Source: Fibrella aquatilis (lineage in GTDB: Bacteria; Bacteroidota; Bacteroidia; Cytophagales; Spirosomataceae). From it: a stretch of 64,000 nt of DNA. The DNA lies in assembly GCF_017353255.1 (NCBI RefSeq), contig NZ_JAFMYU010000002.1:62001-126000 (forward strand), given 5' to 3'. This document shows, in pieces, positions 15,880-26,077 of this stretch (positions within the stretch are counted from its first letter, which is position 1; every line of letters begins with the position of its first letter). The position numbers and the translations under genes are program-made. The notes below the pieces were generated by a model. It saw nothing but the letters and a program-made list of their open reading frames with translations, was not told where the DNA came from and searched no databases.

Positions 15880-18800
15880 ATGACTATGACACGCACTTTC
15901 CTCTCCGTTAATTATTGTGAATACCGTTTTTTACATCTCAATAACTGTGCCAGTCAAACGTGGCAACTGGGGTGGAGAACGTGGCTTTTTCTACTAGCCA
16001 TACTAGGTTGTATGGGTCATGGTACAGCGGTTCAGGCGCAGCAACGGGTCATGCCGGGGCAGGTGATACTCTATAACTTCCAGGAGGGTAGCGGTGGAAC
16101 GGTCTATGATGTATCGCGGGCGGGGCAACCGCTCGACCTTAAGATTTACAACGCTGGCCTTACCAGTTGGGTAGCCTCGGGCTGCGGGTTGACAATCAAT
16201 AATACCGTGTCAGCTACACAAAACTTTTCGGGTGTAGCGATTCAGTCAACGGCCAAAACGCTGAGCACTAAATCGACGGTGTTGGGCACGGGGCTGACAC
16301 TTGAGGCCTGGGTGCAGCCCGCCGCCACAACGGGCGTGACGGGTCCGGCCCGCATCATGACCTTGTCTACTGGCACCGGCTCCCGCGATTTTTTGCTGGG
16401 CCAGGACGGCGCCAACTACGTGGTGCGGGTACGAACCGATGCGGCCCCCAACACCACCACGCCTGATTTGAACGGCACCTCGCCGCAACTCAACATTGGT
16501 GGTGTGTCTACCACTGCTCCGCAGCACGTGGTATTCACGCGCGACGCGGCAGGCAATGAAGCGGTGTATCTCAACGGGGTGTCGGTGTATACGGGTACGC
16601 GGCCGGGTACATTCAGCAACTGGGAAGACGCCCTGCTCACCATTGGTAACGAAGTGTCGTATGACCGGCCCTGGTCGGGTACAATCTACCTGGCGGCGGT
16701 CTATAACCGGGGTATTTCGGCTGCCGAAGTAACCCAAAATTTCAACGCTGGAAAATGCGCAATTGTACAGCCGCTGTGTGCCGCCTTGGCCACTGGGCAA
16801 GTGTCAGGGCAGGTATATCGTGATTTTAGCGAAGATGGCCTGCGGAATAGTTCGGGGGCCAATGTGAGTGCGGGCGAAGTAGGGGTGGCGGGCATTACCG
16901 TAACCGCCTACGACTGCAATGGCACCGCCGTAGCAACGACCAATACCACCGACGTTGGCTCCTATACATTGACGGGCCTCACTACGAGCACCCAGTACCG
17001 GATTGAATTGTCGAGCATACCTACCTACCTCTCGCCCAGCGTGGTGGGAGCCGACAACGGCACCACGGTCCAGTTTGTTACGCCGGGCAACTGCGCCAAC
17101 CTGGCCCTAAATGACCCCGGCGAATATTGCGGCCCCAACCCAACGCTGGCCATTCCGTGCTACGTGAACGGCAACGCCCTGGGTGGGGGCACGGCGAGCA
17201 CCGAACCCGCCCTGGTGACGTTTCCGGCCCTGGCCCGCAACGCCGACGTGGGACCTACCAAGGTGGCCGTGGCGAGTCAGGTGGGGGCTGTCTGGGGGGT
17301 GGCCTACAACAAGTTCACCCGGAAACTATACACGTCTACCGTAACCAAACGCCACTCCAGCTATGGGCCGGCGGGCATTGACGGCATCTACGTCACCGAC
17401 TTTGCCAACGCTACCACGCCCACAACTACGTTTGTTGAATTTGCCAACCTGGGCATCAACGTGGGTACCGACCCCCACGCCCCCGGTGCACCAGCCAGTA
17501 AAACAGACAACTACCGCGACGAAACGGCTTTTGACGCCGTTGGCAAAACGTCATTTGGCGACATTGACATCGCTGACGACGGTTCGCGGCTGTTCGTGAC
17601 CAACCTCTTCGACCGGAAAATCTATTCCATTCCAACGGTAAGCCCCACGTCGGCCAATGTTCAGTCGTTTTCCATCAACGCCGATGCCAATTGCCCTGTG
17701 GGTACGGGAGTAGCGCGGCCCTGGGGCCTGAAAAGCTGGCGGGGAAAACTGTATTCGGGCTGGGTGTGCGATGCGCAGGCCTCGCAGAGCCGGGTTAACC
17801 TGCGGGCGTTTGTTTATGCCATCGACCCGAGTGTGGCCGGGGGCAACCCCACGCTGGTGGTGCAGCCCTACAGCCTGACCTTTACGCGGGGACGTAGTAA
17901 TAGCGACCTTAGCCAAGTGGCCGACTGGTACTCGTGGAAAACAACGCCGGAACAAAACTTCCTTATCAACGCCAGCAACAACCAGGCGATTATGTCGCAG
18001 CCAATCCTGGGCGATATTGAGTTTGACATCGATGGGTCGCTGCTGATGGGCTTTATTGACCGCAACGGATTCCAGAGCGGCTACCAGAACTACTATTTTT
18101 CAGACCCCAATAACGCCACCTATGGGAGCCGCTACAACGACTTATTCAATGGCTATGCCAACGGCGACATCTTGCGGTCGGCGCCCAACGCCACGTTTAC
18201 GAGCTGGACACTGGAAAATAACGGTAAGTCGGGACCCATTACCACGGCCGGTGCCAGCAACACGCAGGGGCCGGGCGGTGGCGAATACTACGTGGGCGAC
18301 GTCACGATAGACCATGACCAGGCTACGCAGGGTGCCCTGGCCCTGCTGCCGGGGTCGGGCAACGTGATCACCGTGGCGACGGATGCCTACCAATGCTGTT
18401 TCAACAACGGGATGCTGTACCTGAGCAATACCACAGGGGGGCAAACGGGATCCTTCCAAATATACAGTCAGGCCGAGGGCACGTCGGGTAAGGCCACGGG
18501 CCTGGGCGACATGGAGTTGTTTTGCGCCGTGCCGCCCATCGAGATTGGTAACTACCTCTGGCGCGACACCAACGGCAACGGCAAACAAGACCCCTGCGAA
18601 CCGTCCCTATCGGGTATTACGGTGCAGCTGTTTCAGGGTAGTACGCTGGTCGCCACCGCCACCACCAACGCCAGTGGGCAATACTATTTTAGTTCGCTGG
18701 CCCGCGATTCGTCGCCAAGCGCCCAATATACGTTGCCCCTGTCAGCCAGCACGGCCTATCAGATTCGGATCCCGACGGTGCAAACGGGGCTGACAAACCT

Positions 18801-21800
18801 GACGTTGACCACGGCCAACGTAAATAGCAACGGCAACGATAACATCGACTCCGACGCCAGCATGTCGGGTAATAATGCCATCGTTAACCTCACTACGGGG
18901 GCTTTTGGGCAGAACAACCATACCTTCGATGTGGGCTTTACGTTCTGTCCTACGCTGGTGCCAACCAGCAGCGCATCGTTTTCAATCTGTTCGGGGCAGG
19001 CCACGCCTACGCTGTCGCTGACCTCCAACGGCACCTCAGCCATTACGTTCTACCGATCAGACGTGGTGCAGGCTAATCCTTACGCGCCCACGGGTACGAC
19101 TACACTCGTTGGCGGCGGCACCCCCACGAGCAACAGCCTGGCGGTGGCGGGGGGTAGTTATTCGCTGCCCGCCAACACCGGCACCACCACGACTACCTAT
19201 TATATCTATGCGGTGTTGAATCCCGCCGCCGCTGATCCCGCCTGCCGCCCGTCGGTGGTGTATCAGATTACGGTGAAGCCGATTCCGGTGGCTACGGCGG
19301 CGGGGGCTACCATCACCTGCGCCTCGCCCACGGTATCGCTCACGGGTACGTCGTCTGTTATCACACCAAGTCCAACGTACAGTTGGACGGCGCCGGGCGG
19401 GGGTGTGCTCACGGGTGTTAACCCAACCGTTAACGCGCCGGGAACGTATACGCTGGTGGTAACGGCCAACGGTTGCTCGAGTTCGGCGGTGACGGCGTCA
19501 GTCAGTTCCAACACCACCGTCCCCGTTATTTCGGCCCAAAACGACGGACCAATCACCTGCTTAAAACCGGCGGCAACGGTGTCGAAAACGGTGCCCGTGC
19601 TGCAAAGCTGGACCTGGACGGGGCCGGGTGGGTTGGTGTCGAATGCATCGAGTTTTACCACAAGTACGGCGGGCGTCTACAGGCTGACGGTGACGGCGGC
19701 CAGCAATGGTTGTACGGCCGTGACCACCACTACGGTGCAGGCCGACAACACGCCCCCCAACGCCAACGCCGGACCCGACCGCGAACTGACCTGCGCCATT
19801 ACGCTGATTCAGCTGGCCGGTGGCAGCAGCACCCCCGGCGTATCGTATTCGTGGACGGCTTCAAACGGAGGTAACATCGTGAACGGAGCCAATACGGCAA
19901 CGCCATCCATCAACGCCGCCGGAACATACACCCTACAGGTGACGGCCTCCAACGGCTGCGTCACTACGGACGTAGTCGTGGTTTCACTGAATAACACCCC
20001 GCCCAACGTCAATGCTGGACCCGACAAGGTGCTCAGCTGCACCCTGACCAGCGTGGTCCTGACGGGTAGCAGCAGCACACCGGGAGTTATTTACGTGTGG
20101 AGCACAGCCAATGGGGTAATCCTCGCAGGAGGCAACACGGCCAGCCCCACGGTAAGTGCGACGGGCACCTACAGCCTGCAAGTGACCGGCCCCAATGGCT
20201 GCGTAGCCAGCGATGTGGCCCTGGTCACGCTGGACAACGCCCTGCCCACGGTAGTGGTGGGCAACGACGGGCCACTGACCTGTGCTAAAACGAGCGTGCT
20301 GCTCTCTACCACAGCCAGCCCCGGCACGGTGAGTTATCGCTGGAGCGGGGGTCAGACCACGCCCACGCTGAGTGCAAACACGCCGGGCACCTATACGGTG
20401 GTGGTCACAGCCCCCAACGGTTGCACGGCCCAGGCCAGCAGCACCGTAGCCCAGGATATACTGACCCCCACGCTCTCGCTCTCCAGCAACTCCCCACTGA
20501 CCTGTTCGCGGACGAGCGTAACGCTCTCGGCGGCGGTTGGTAGTTATGTGGGCAGCTATACGTATAAATGGAGTACGGGAGCCACCAGCACGAGCAACGC
20601 CAGCACGTTAACGGTGCCGGTAAGCACGTCGGGCACGTATAGCCTGACCATTACAACCACAAATGGATGTTCGGCCACAGCCAGCGTGGTAGTTGACCAG
20701 CGCATTGGTCAACCGGTAATAGCACTTACTAATGATGGCGACCTGACGTGCAACCGGAGCACTGCAACCCTTACGGCCAGCCTGACGGGTGCCAGCGGAG
20801 CAGGTACCTATACCTATCAGTGGAGTACCGGTGTTACCGGCAGCACAGTGCTCACGGCGGGTCAGGTAGTGGCCTTTACGTTGGCCGTGCAGTCGGCTGA
20901 TGTGTTCAGTGTGACGGTCACTGCTCCCAACGGCTGTACGGCTACAGCATCGACCACGCTCAACAATGATACGTCGATCCCCGACGTGGCAGTCGTGAAC
21001 AACGGGGTATTAACCTGCGCTAAAACCACCGCGATTTTAACGGCCACGATTACGGCCGGCACACTGACGGGAAATTATACGTACAAATGGAGCAACCAGG
21101 CATCGCCCACGGTGATTGCCCTCACGGCAGGTGGTTCGCAGGTGGTTACCCAGGTGGTGAGTGCGTCGGGCACGTACCAACTGAGCGTGACGGGGCCTAA
21201 TGGCTGTTCAATGGTGGGCACTACTACCCTCAACAGCAATACGGTTGTGCCCCTTATGGCAGCTGCGGTAGACCGGCTTGTTAGCTGCGCCAACCCCACT
21301 GCCACGATTACCGCCAGTATTACGGCCAGTGGTGGATCAGGCACTTACGGATACGCCTGGACGGGCGCGAGCAGCGGCACAGTGCCCATCAACGCTGGGC
21401 AGGTAAGTACGGTGCCCCTGTCGGTGAGCGTAGCCGGAACCTACAGCGTGACCGTGACCGCCCCTAACGGTTGTACCAGTGTGGCAAGCGTAGTGGTGAG
21501 CAGTGACCTTACCACACCCAACGCCAACGCAGGTCCCGATAAGGCGCTTAGTTGTACGCTGACGAGCGTAGTGCTCAATGGCAGCAGTACCACGCCGGGT
21601 GCCGTTTATAAGTGGCGCACCAGCAACGGTACCATCGTGTCGGGCGGCACCACGGCTACGCCCACGGTGAATGCGGCGGGCAGCTACCTGCTGACCGTGA
21701 CGGCTCCCAACGGCTGCACGGCCACCAGCGCAGTGAGTGTTTCGCTTAACAATACCGCGCCAACCGTCAGTGCCAGCATTGACAAAGTGCTTAGCTGTAC

Positions 21801-24800
21801 GTTGGCAACGGTATCCCTGACCGGTAGTAGCATGACCCCCGGCGTCACGTATTTGTGGAGTGCCAACAATGGCGGTGCGATTGTATCGGGTGCTAACACG
21901 GCCACGGCTACGGTCAATGCCGCCGGTACGTATATCCTGGTGGCTACGGCCCCCAATGGCTGTACGGCATCCGATGTGGCTACGGTGGTGCAGGACATCA
22001 ACGCACCTCAGATCACGATCAACAACGACGGTCCGGTTACCTGTGCCGACCCGGTAGTGCTCATCTCGGCGGCGGCCAACGCCACAGCGGTAGCTTATCG
22101 CTGGTCGAGCGGGCAAACGGTTTCATCGTTTACGGCGGGGTCGGGCACCTATTCGTTGACGGTAACGGGCAATAATGGCTGTTCAACCACGGGCATCACG
22201 ACGGTGCAGAGCAATACCACCACGCCCACCGTAAGCCTGACCAACAATAGCCCGCTTACCTGCACCAAAACAACGGCCACGCTAACGGCCACGCCGGGCA
22301 ACGTGACGGGGGGTAACTATAGCTATCGCTGGAGTACCGGTTTCGCTGGAAGCAGCAGCGCACCAAACCAGACCACGGTCATTGACGCCGCCGGGACGTA
22401 TTCGGTTACGGTGATCAACGGCAACGGTTGCTACGCCACGGCTACGACCAATGTGCTGAGCAACACGGTGGCTCCAACGGTATCGGTGAGTGTCAATGGG
22501 CCTATTACCTGCGCTCGCCCACTAGCTACGCTCACAGCCACAGTCAGCCCGGCCGGTACTACCTACCGCTGGACAGGGCCAACCAACACGGGTGCCACCA
22601 CCGCCGCCATCAATGTCGGTACAGTAGGCAGCTATTCGGTGGTGGTCACGGCCCCCAACGGTTGCACAGCCGCCGCATCGGCTACGGTTACCGCCGACCT
22701 GACATCGCCAACGGCCACGGCGGGTAACAACGGACCGATCACCTGCGCACAACCGTCGGCAGTCATATCGGCCACGGTGGCTAGCGTGGGGGGGTACACG
22801 TATCGGTGGGCTAACCCCGCCGGTGGGGGAGCTACGGGTACGTCATCGGCCACGTCGCTGTCGTTCACCACCACTACGCCCGGTCTCTACAGCCTGACTA
22901 TTGTGGCGCCAAATGGTTGTTCGACCGTAACCACTACGACGTTAGAAGAAGATACCATGGCCCCCGGACTAACGCTCGACAACGACGGTCCTATCACCTG
23001 CGACCAGGCGTTTGTCACGATGACAGCCACGATCAACAGTCACCTGAACATGATGCACGACTACCGGTGGAGTTCAGGCGAAACCGGCACAACGGCATCC
23101 AGCATCTTCTACAAGTCGGTGCTGGCACCGGGTCCCTATAGCCTGATCGTTACGGCCCCCAACGGTTGTACCGCCACGGCCTCGACTACTGTATCACAAA
23201 CACTTACAACGCCGGTTATTTCCATTTCGGCCAGTGGGCCTATCACCTGCAATAACCCGACGGTAGCCCTTACAGCGTCGTTAAGCAACGTCAATTCGGC
23301 TTACAGCTACGCGTGGAGCACGGGCGAAATTGGCAAGTCGTCGCAGTTGAGTATTCCCTTTTCAGCGTCGGTGGCGGGTGCTTATAGCTTAACGGTCAGC
23401 ATTTTCAACGCGCCACCGGGTTGTTCGGCCATTGCCAGTACGGTAGTGGAGAGCAACACCGCTACCCCGCAAATTACGCTGACCGACAACGGACCGATCA
23501 CTTGCCTGAACCCAACGGCCACGCTGTCAGCTACGGTAGCGGCGGTTGGGTTGTCGTATCAGTACGCGCTCAACGGCGGGCCACAGTCGGCCACCACCAG
23601 TGCGGCCACTCAGACGTTCCCCAACAAGGGGCCGGGCACCTACGTACTGAGCATCACAGCGGCCAATGGGTGCGTACAGTCGGCCACAACGGTAGTAACC
23701 GCTGACCAGCAATTACCCTCGGTTACGGCCACGGGCGGTACGCTAACCTGCGCCAAAACGAGCCTGACGCTGGTAGCCACAGGCACACCCAACGGGATAG
23801 CCTACGCCTGGACCGGCCCGAACAGCTACACCGCCCGCACCGCCGACGCCACCGTGAATAAACCCGGCACGTACACCGTCACGGTAACGAACCCGGCCAA
23901 TGGCTGTCAGGCCAGCACTACGGCGCTGGTGCAGCAGGACGTTACCCTGTTTTCGGTTTCGGCCACGGGCGGCACCATCTCCTGCGCCAGTGGTAGCGTG
24001 AAACTGACTGCCAGACCCAGCTTGGCTGGTGCGTATTCGGCCTTGTGGACGGGACCAAACAATTACAGTTCGACCGAAAACAGCCCAACGGTGGGCCTGG
24101 CGGGCACCTACACGGTGGTGCTAACGAATGACGACAACGGCTGTTTGGCATCCGCCACGGCGGCGGTGTCGCAGGATAAGGGCCTGCCGGGGGCTTCGGC
24201 CAACGGTGGCACCATCACGTGCCTTCAACCAACCGTTACACTGCTGGGCACGTCGACCTCGGCCAACGTAGCCTACACCTGGTCAGGTCCGGGCATTACA
24301 GTGGTAAATAAGAACCAGCAGAATCCGGTAGTTAGTTTGCCGGGCGTGTATATCCTCACGGTGACGAGTCAGGGCAACAGCTGCTCGTCTGTTGCCACCG
24401 CCGAAGTGCTGCTCGACACCACCCCGCCCGATGTGACGGTGCAGTCGGGCAGTGCCTGCGTGGGGCAAACCCTGACGTTGCGGGCCAACTCGCAGACCGG
24501 TTCGGTGCGCTACGCTTGGCGTGGTCCGCAGAGCTTCACCAGTACGCAGGCCACGGTAACGATTCCGGCCACGACTACAGCCAATGGCGGAGTATACAGC
24601 GTGACGGTGACCAACACCGAAACGGGTTGCTACAGCGTCTCGTTGGTGCAGGGAACAGTGATTGCCTTACCCGATGCGTTCTCGCTGACGGTGCAGGAAG
24701 CACAATGCATTGGTGCCACTTCGCAGGCAAACGGCTTTGTGAGCCTGGCGGGGGTATCGCCAACAGACCGGTATGATTATACGGAAGGGACCACCTACGC

Positions 24801-25023
24801 CGGCGCACTCAGCTACGCGGGGGCTACGCCGTTGCCACCGGCCAGCGGCGGGTTGTTCAAGATCATCCAGAACATCAGCCGGGGTACGGCCAAAACGTAT
24901 GTGGTGCGGGTGTTCAACGCGTCGGGTTGCTTTGCCGACAAGGTGATCTCGTTTGCCAACGCCGCCTGCGTGTGCCCACCACCCAAGTGCGTACCAATTT
25001 TGGTGGTTAAACGGAAGCGTTAA
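15880..25023 (+). CDS. Giant multi-domain surface adhesin with Ig-like repeat array
   Basis: This 3047-residue secreted protein has, in order: a long signal peptide (hydrophobic WLFLLAILGCM, cleavage near AVQA); a LamG/concanavalin-like domain (about residues 55-300, LTLEAWVQPA, HVVFTRDAAGNEAVYLNG); an SdrD-B domain (about 304-394, GQVYRDFSEDG); a beta-rich region shared with the preceding gene (about 400-880); a second SdrD-B domain (about 888-1020, NGNGKQDPCEP); an Ig-like spacer; and 21-22 Ig/PKD-like repeats of about 75-90 residues (about 1134-2924). Each repeat has a cysteine after a T/S near the start and another in (N)GC near the end, suggesting one disulphide per domain. The tail is CPPPKCVPILVVKRKR. 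Such proteins act in adhesion or biofilm at the cell surface, and this role is inferred. No type B sorting domain is seen. Confidence 0.88.
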   Translation: MTMTRTFLSVNYCEYRFLHLNNCASQTWQLGWRTWLFLLAILGCMGHGTAVQAQQRVMPGQVILYNFQEGSGGTVYDVSRAGQPLDLKIYNAGLTSWVASGCGLTINNTVSATQNFSGVAIQSTAKTLSTKSTVLGTGLTLEAWVQPAATTGVTGPARIMTLSTGTGSRDFLLGQDGANYVVRVRTDAAPNTTTPDLNGTSPQLNIGGVSTTAPQHVVFTRDAAGNEAVYLNGVSVYTGTRPGTFSNWEDALLTIGNEVSYDRPWSGTIYLAAVYNRGISAAEVTQNFNAGKCAIVQPLCAALATGQVSGQVYRDFSEDGLRNSSGANVSAGEVGVAGITVTAYDCNGTAVATTNTTDVGSYTLTGLTTSTQYRIELSSIPTYLSPSVVGADNGTTVQFVTPGNCANLALNDPGEYCGPNPTLAIPCYVNGNALGGGTASTEPALVTFPALARNADVGPTKVAVASQVGAVWGVAYNKFTRKLYTSTVTKRHSSYGPAGIDGIYVTDFANATTPTTTFVEFANLGINVGTDPHAPGAPASKTDNYRDETAFDAVGKTSFGDIDIADDGSRLFVTNLFDRKIYSIPTVSPTSANVQSFSINADANCPVGTGVARPWGLKSWRGKLYSGWVCDAQASQSRVNLRAFVYAIDPSVAGGNPTLVVQPYSLTFTRGRSNSDLSQVADWYSWKTTPEQNFLINASNNQAIMSQPILGDIEFDIDGSLLMGFIDRNGFQSGYQNYYFSDPNNATYGSRYNDLFNGYANGDILRSAPNATFTSWTLENNGKSGPITTAGASNTQGPGGGEYYVGDVTIDHDQATQGALALLPGSGNVITVATDAYQCCFNNGMLYLSNTTGGQTGSFQIYSQAEGTSGKATGLGDMELFCAVPPIEIGNYLWRDTNGNGKQDPCEPSLSGITVQLFQGSTLVATATTNASGQYYFSSLARDSSPSAQYTLPLSASTAYQIRIPTVQTGLTNLTLTTANVNSNGNDNIDSDASMSGNNAIVNLTTGAFGQNNHTFDVGFTFCPTLVPTSSASFSICSGQATPTLSLTSNGTSAITFYRSDVVQANPYAPTGTTTLVGGGTPTSNSLAVAGGSYSLPANTGTTTTTYYIYAVLNPAAADPACRPSVVYQITVKPIPVATAAGATITCASPTVSLTGTSSVITPSPTYSWTAPGGGVLTGVNPTVNAPGTYTLVVTANGCSSSAVTASVSSNTTVPVISAQNDGPITCLKPAATVSKTVPVLQSWTWTGPGGLVSNASSFTTSTAGVYRLTVTAASNGCTAVTTTTVQADNTPPNANAGPDRELTCAITLIQLAGGSSTPGVSYSWTASNGGNIVNGANTATPSINAAGTYTLQVTASNGCVTTDVVVVSLNNTPPNVNAGPDKVLSCTLTSVVLTGSSSTPGVIYVWSTANGVILAGGNTASPTVSATGTYSLQVTGPNGCVASDVALVTLDNALPTVVVGNDGPLTCAKTSVLLSTTASPGTVSYRWSGGQTTPTLSANTPGTYTVVVTAPNGCTAQASSTVAQDILTPTLSLSSNSPLTCSRTSVTLSAAVGSYVGSYTYKWSTGATSTSNASTLTVPVSTSGTYSLTITTTNGCSATASVVVDQRIGQPVIALTNDGDLTCNRSTATLTASLTGASGAGTYTYQWSTGVTGSTVLTAGQVVAFTLAVQSADVFSVTVTAPNGCTATASTTLNNDTSIPDVAVVNNGVLTCAKTTAILTATITAGTLTGNYTYKWSNQASPTVIALTAGGSQVVTQVVSASGTYQLSVTGPNGCSMVGTTTLNSNTVVPLMAAAVDRLVSCANPTATITASITASGGSGTYGYAWTGASSGTVPINAGQVSTVPLSVSVAGTYSVTVTAPNGCTSVASVVVSSDLTTPNANAGPDKALSCTLTSVVLNGSSTTPGAVYKWRTSNGTIVSGGTTATPTVNAAGSYLLTVTAPNGCTATSAVSVSLNNTAPTVSASIDKVLSCTLATVSLTGSSMTPGVTYLWSANNGGAIVSGANTATATVNAAGTYILVATAPNGCTASDVATVVQDINAPQITINNDGPVTCADPVVLISAAANATAVAYRWSSGQTVSSFTAGSGTYSLTVTGNNGCSTTGITTVQSNTTTPTVSLTNNSPLTCTKTTATLTATPGNVTGGNYSYRWSTGFAGSSSAPNQTTVIDAAGTYSVTVINGNGCYATATTNVLSNTVAPTVSVSVNGPITCARPLATLTATVSPAGTTYRWTGPTNTGATTAAINVGTVGSYSVVVTAPNGCTAAASATVTADLTSPTATAGNNGPITCAQPSAVISATVASVGGYTYRWANPAGGGATGTSSATSLSFTTTTPGLYSLTIVAPNGCSTVTTTTLEEDTMAPGLTLDNDGPITCDQAFVTMTATINSHLNMMHDYRWSSGETGTTASSIFYKSVLAPGPYSLIVTAPNGCTATASTTVSQTLTTPVISISASGPITCNNPTVALTASLSNVNSAYSYAWSTGEIGKSSQLSIPFSASVAGAYSLTVSIFNAPPGCSAIASTVVESNTATPQITLTDNGPITCLNPTATLSATVAAVGLSYQYALNGGPQSATTSAATQTFPNKGPGTYVLSITAANGCVQSATTVVTADQQLPSVTATGGTLTCAKTSLTLVATGTPNGIAYAWTGPNSYTARTADATVNKPGTYTVTVTNPANGCQASTTALVQQDVTLFSVSATGGTISCASGSVKLTARPSLAGAYSALWTGPNNYSSTENSPTVGLAGTYTVVLTNDDNGCLASATAAVSQDKGLPGASANGGTITCLQPTVTLLGTSTSANVAYTWSGPGITVVNKNQQNPVVSLPGVYILTVTSQGNSCSSVATAEVLLDTTPPDVTVQSGSACVGQTLTLRANSQTGSVRYAWRGPQSFTSTQATVTIPATTTANGGVYSVTVTNTETGCYSVSLVQGTVIALPDAFSLTVQEAQCIGATSQANGFVSLAGVSPTDRYDYTEGTTYAGALSYAGATPLPPASGGLFKIIQNISRGTAKTYVVRVFNASGCFADKVISFANAACVCPPPKCVPILVVKRKR
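19280..24650 (+). repeat. Array of about 22 Ig-like protein repeats (about 225-270 bp each)
   Basis: The repeat is visible in the protein. A start of (I/L/V)(T/S)C and an end of GTY.L.VTAPNGC.A are each seen about every 80 residues. Twenty-one copies have the paired cysteines; nineteen end in NGC, one in PGC and one in NSC. A twenty-second copy is divergent. Copies 3, 4, 10 and 11 form a subfamily with AGPDK.LSCTLTSV or similar. Synonymous positions differ widely between copies, so the array does not look like a recent DNA-level amplification. Confidence 0.85.
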
Positions 25024-25035
25024 ACGTGAATGCGC

Positions 25036-25908
25036 TTATTTCTTCAATTGCTGGTACACCGTTTGCAGGATGCCGTCTTTGAGGCCTAGGTCAGGTACGG
25101 CGATTTCGGTGGCCCCGGCCCATTCCATCACGGCCAGGTAGATCTCGGCGGCAGGCACGATTACGTCGGCGCGGTCGGCGTTGAGGCGGAGCTTGTTGAT
25201 CCGGTCGTCGAGGCTGAAACCCGCGATGTAGTCGTGCATCCGCTGAATTTCGGCCAGGGTGGTGGTCGTGTCCGACGTTTTAGCTACCAGGTTGAAGAGC
25301 TTGCTGATGTTGCCACCCGTGCCTACGGCTACAATCGGTTGCGTCCGGTCGACGTTTTCGGCCACCCAGTCGTGCATTTTTTGCCAGGCACCTTTGGTCT
25401 CTTTACCTTCCAGCAACCGCACCGACCCGATCTTAAACGACCTGGAGTTCAGCTTTATACGGTTTTTGTAGAAGTTTAGCTCGGTGCTGCCCCCTCCGAC
25501 ATCGATGTGGATCGTTTGCCGTTCGTCGAGGGCTAGCACCACCACATTGTTGATGAGTTGGGCCTCACGTTGCCCGTCGATGATCTGGATGGGTATACCC
25601 GAACGCGCTTTGACCAGTTCAACCACCTCGCGGCCGTTGGTAGCCTCGCGCATGGCCGACGTAGCACAGGCCATAAAGCCCTCAACCTCATGCAGTTCCA
25701 TCAGCAGTTTGTAAGCCTGCATCAGCTTCACCGTGCGTTGTACGCTTTCGGGAGTCAGGGCGCCATGCGTGAACACGTCGTGCCCCAGCCGTAACGGAAA
25801 ACGAACGTATTCTACGCGTTTGAAACTCACCACGTCATCGTTGGTCAGCACGGTTGAGATTTGCAGGCGGGCGGCGTTGGAACCGATGTCGATAGCGGCA
25901 AGTTTCAT
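25036..25908 (-). CDS. Ppx/GppA phosphatase family protein
   Basis: This 290-residue protein belongs to the ASKHA-fold Ppx/GppA family. It begins AAIDIGSNAARLQI (phosphate 1 loop), contains ATSAMREATNG and IDGQREAQLI, and has the second phosphate loop IDVGGGSTELNF and the adenosine-type motif VAVGTGGNISKL. Family members hydrolyse inorganic polyphosphate or the pentaphosphate alarmone pppGpp. It has only the two core domains and lacks the C-terminal HD-like part of longer Ppx proteins, so which substrate it prefers is open. Its stop is 12 bp from that of the giant adhesin gene (convergent) with no hairpin between. It is divergent from metH. Confidence 0.88.
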   Translation of the reverse strand: MKLAAIDIGSNAARLQISTVLTNDDVVSFKRVEYVRFPLRLGHDVFTHGALTPESVQRTVKLMQAYKLLMELHEVEGFMACATSAMREATNGREVVELVKARSGIPIQIIDGQREAQLINNVVVLALDERQTIHIDVGGGSTELNFYKNRIKLNSRSFKIGSVRLLEGKETKGAWQKMHDWVAENVDRTQPIVAVGTGGNISKLFNLVAKTSDTTTTLAEIQRMHDYIAGFSLDDRINKLRLNADRADVIVPAAEIYLAVMEWAGATEIAVPDLGLKDGILQTVYQQLKK

Positions 25909-26009
25909 AGGTTAGTCATTGATCAATAACTAGTAGGGGCAAAACTACGCCCAAACGCTTATTCTTTCTCACTATTGACCCGTTGGTAGCTATTCAGCAG
26001 GCCAACCGT

Positions 26010-26017
26010 TAAATTTG
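26010..26017 (+). promoter_or_regulatory. Possible -7 promoter element of metH
   Basis: TAAATTTG matches the Bacteroidota -7 consensus TAnnTTTG and lies 60 bp upstream of the metH start. A TTG at 25983-25985 is 24 nt upstream, slightly too far for a standard -33 box. No cobalamin riboswitch box was recognised in this interval. Confidence 0.3.
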
Positions 26018-26077
26018 TACTTTTCCGGGTTAGCGGCCTTTTGCCATTAACTTTTTCCACGAAACTACTGGCTCGTT

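Noticed and set aside
19280-24650. Repeat array as CRISPR
   Set aside because: The repeats are coding, about 250 bp long and diverged; no short direct repeats with spacers.
25909-26077. Possible cobalamin or SAM riboswitch upstream of metH
   Set aside because: No B12 box or SAM-riboswitch core could be found in the 169-bp gap.
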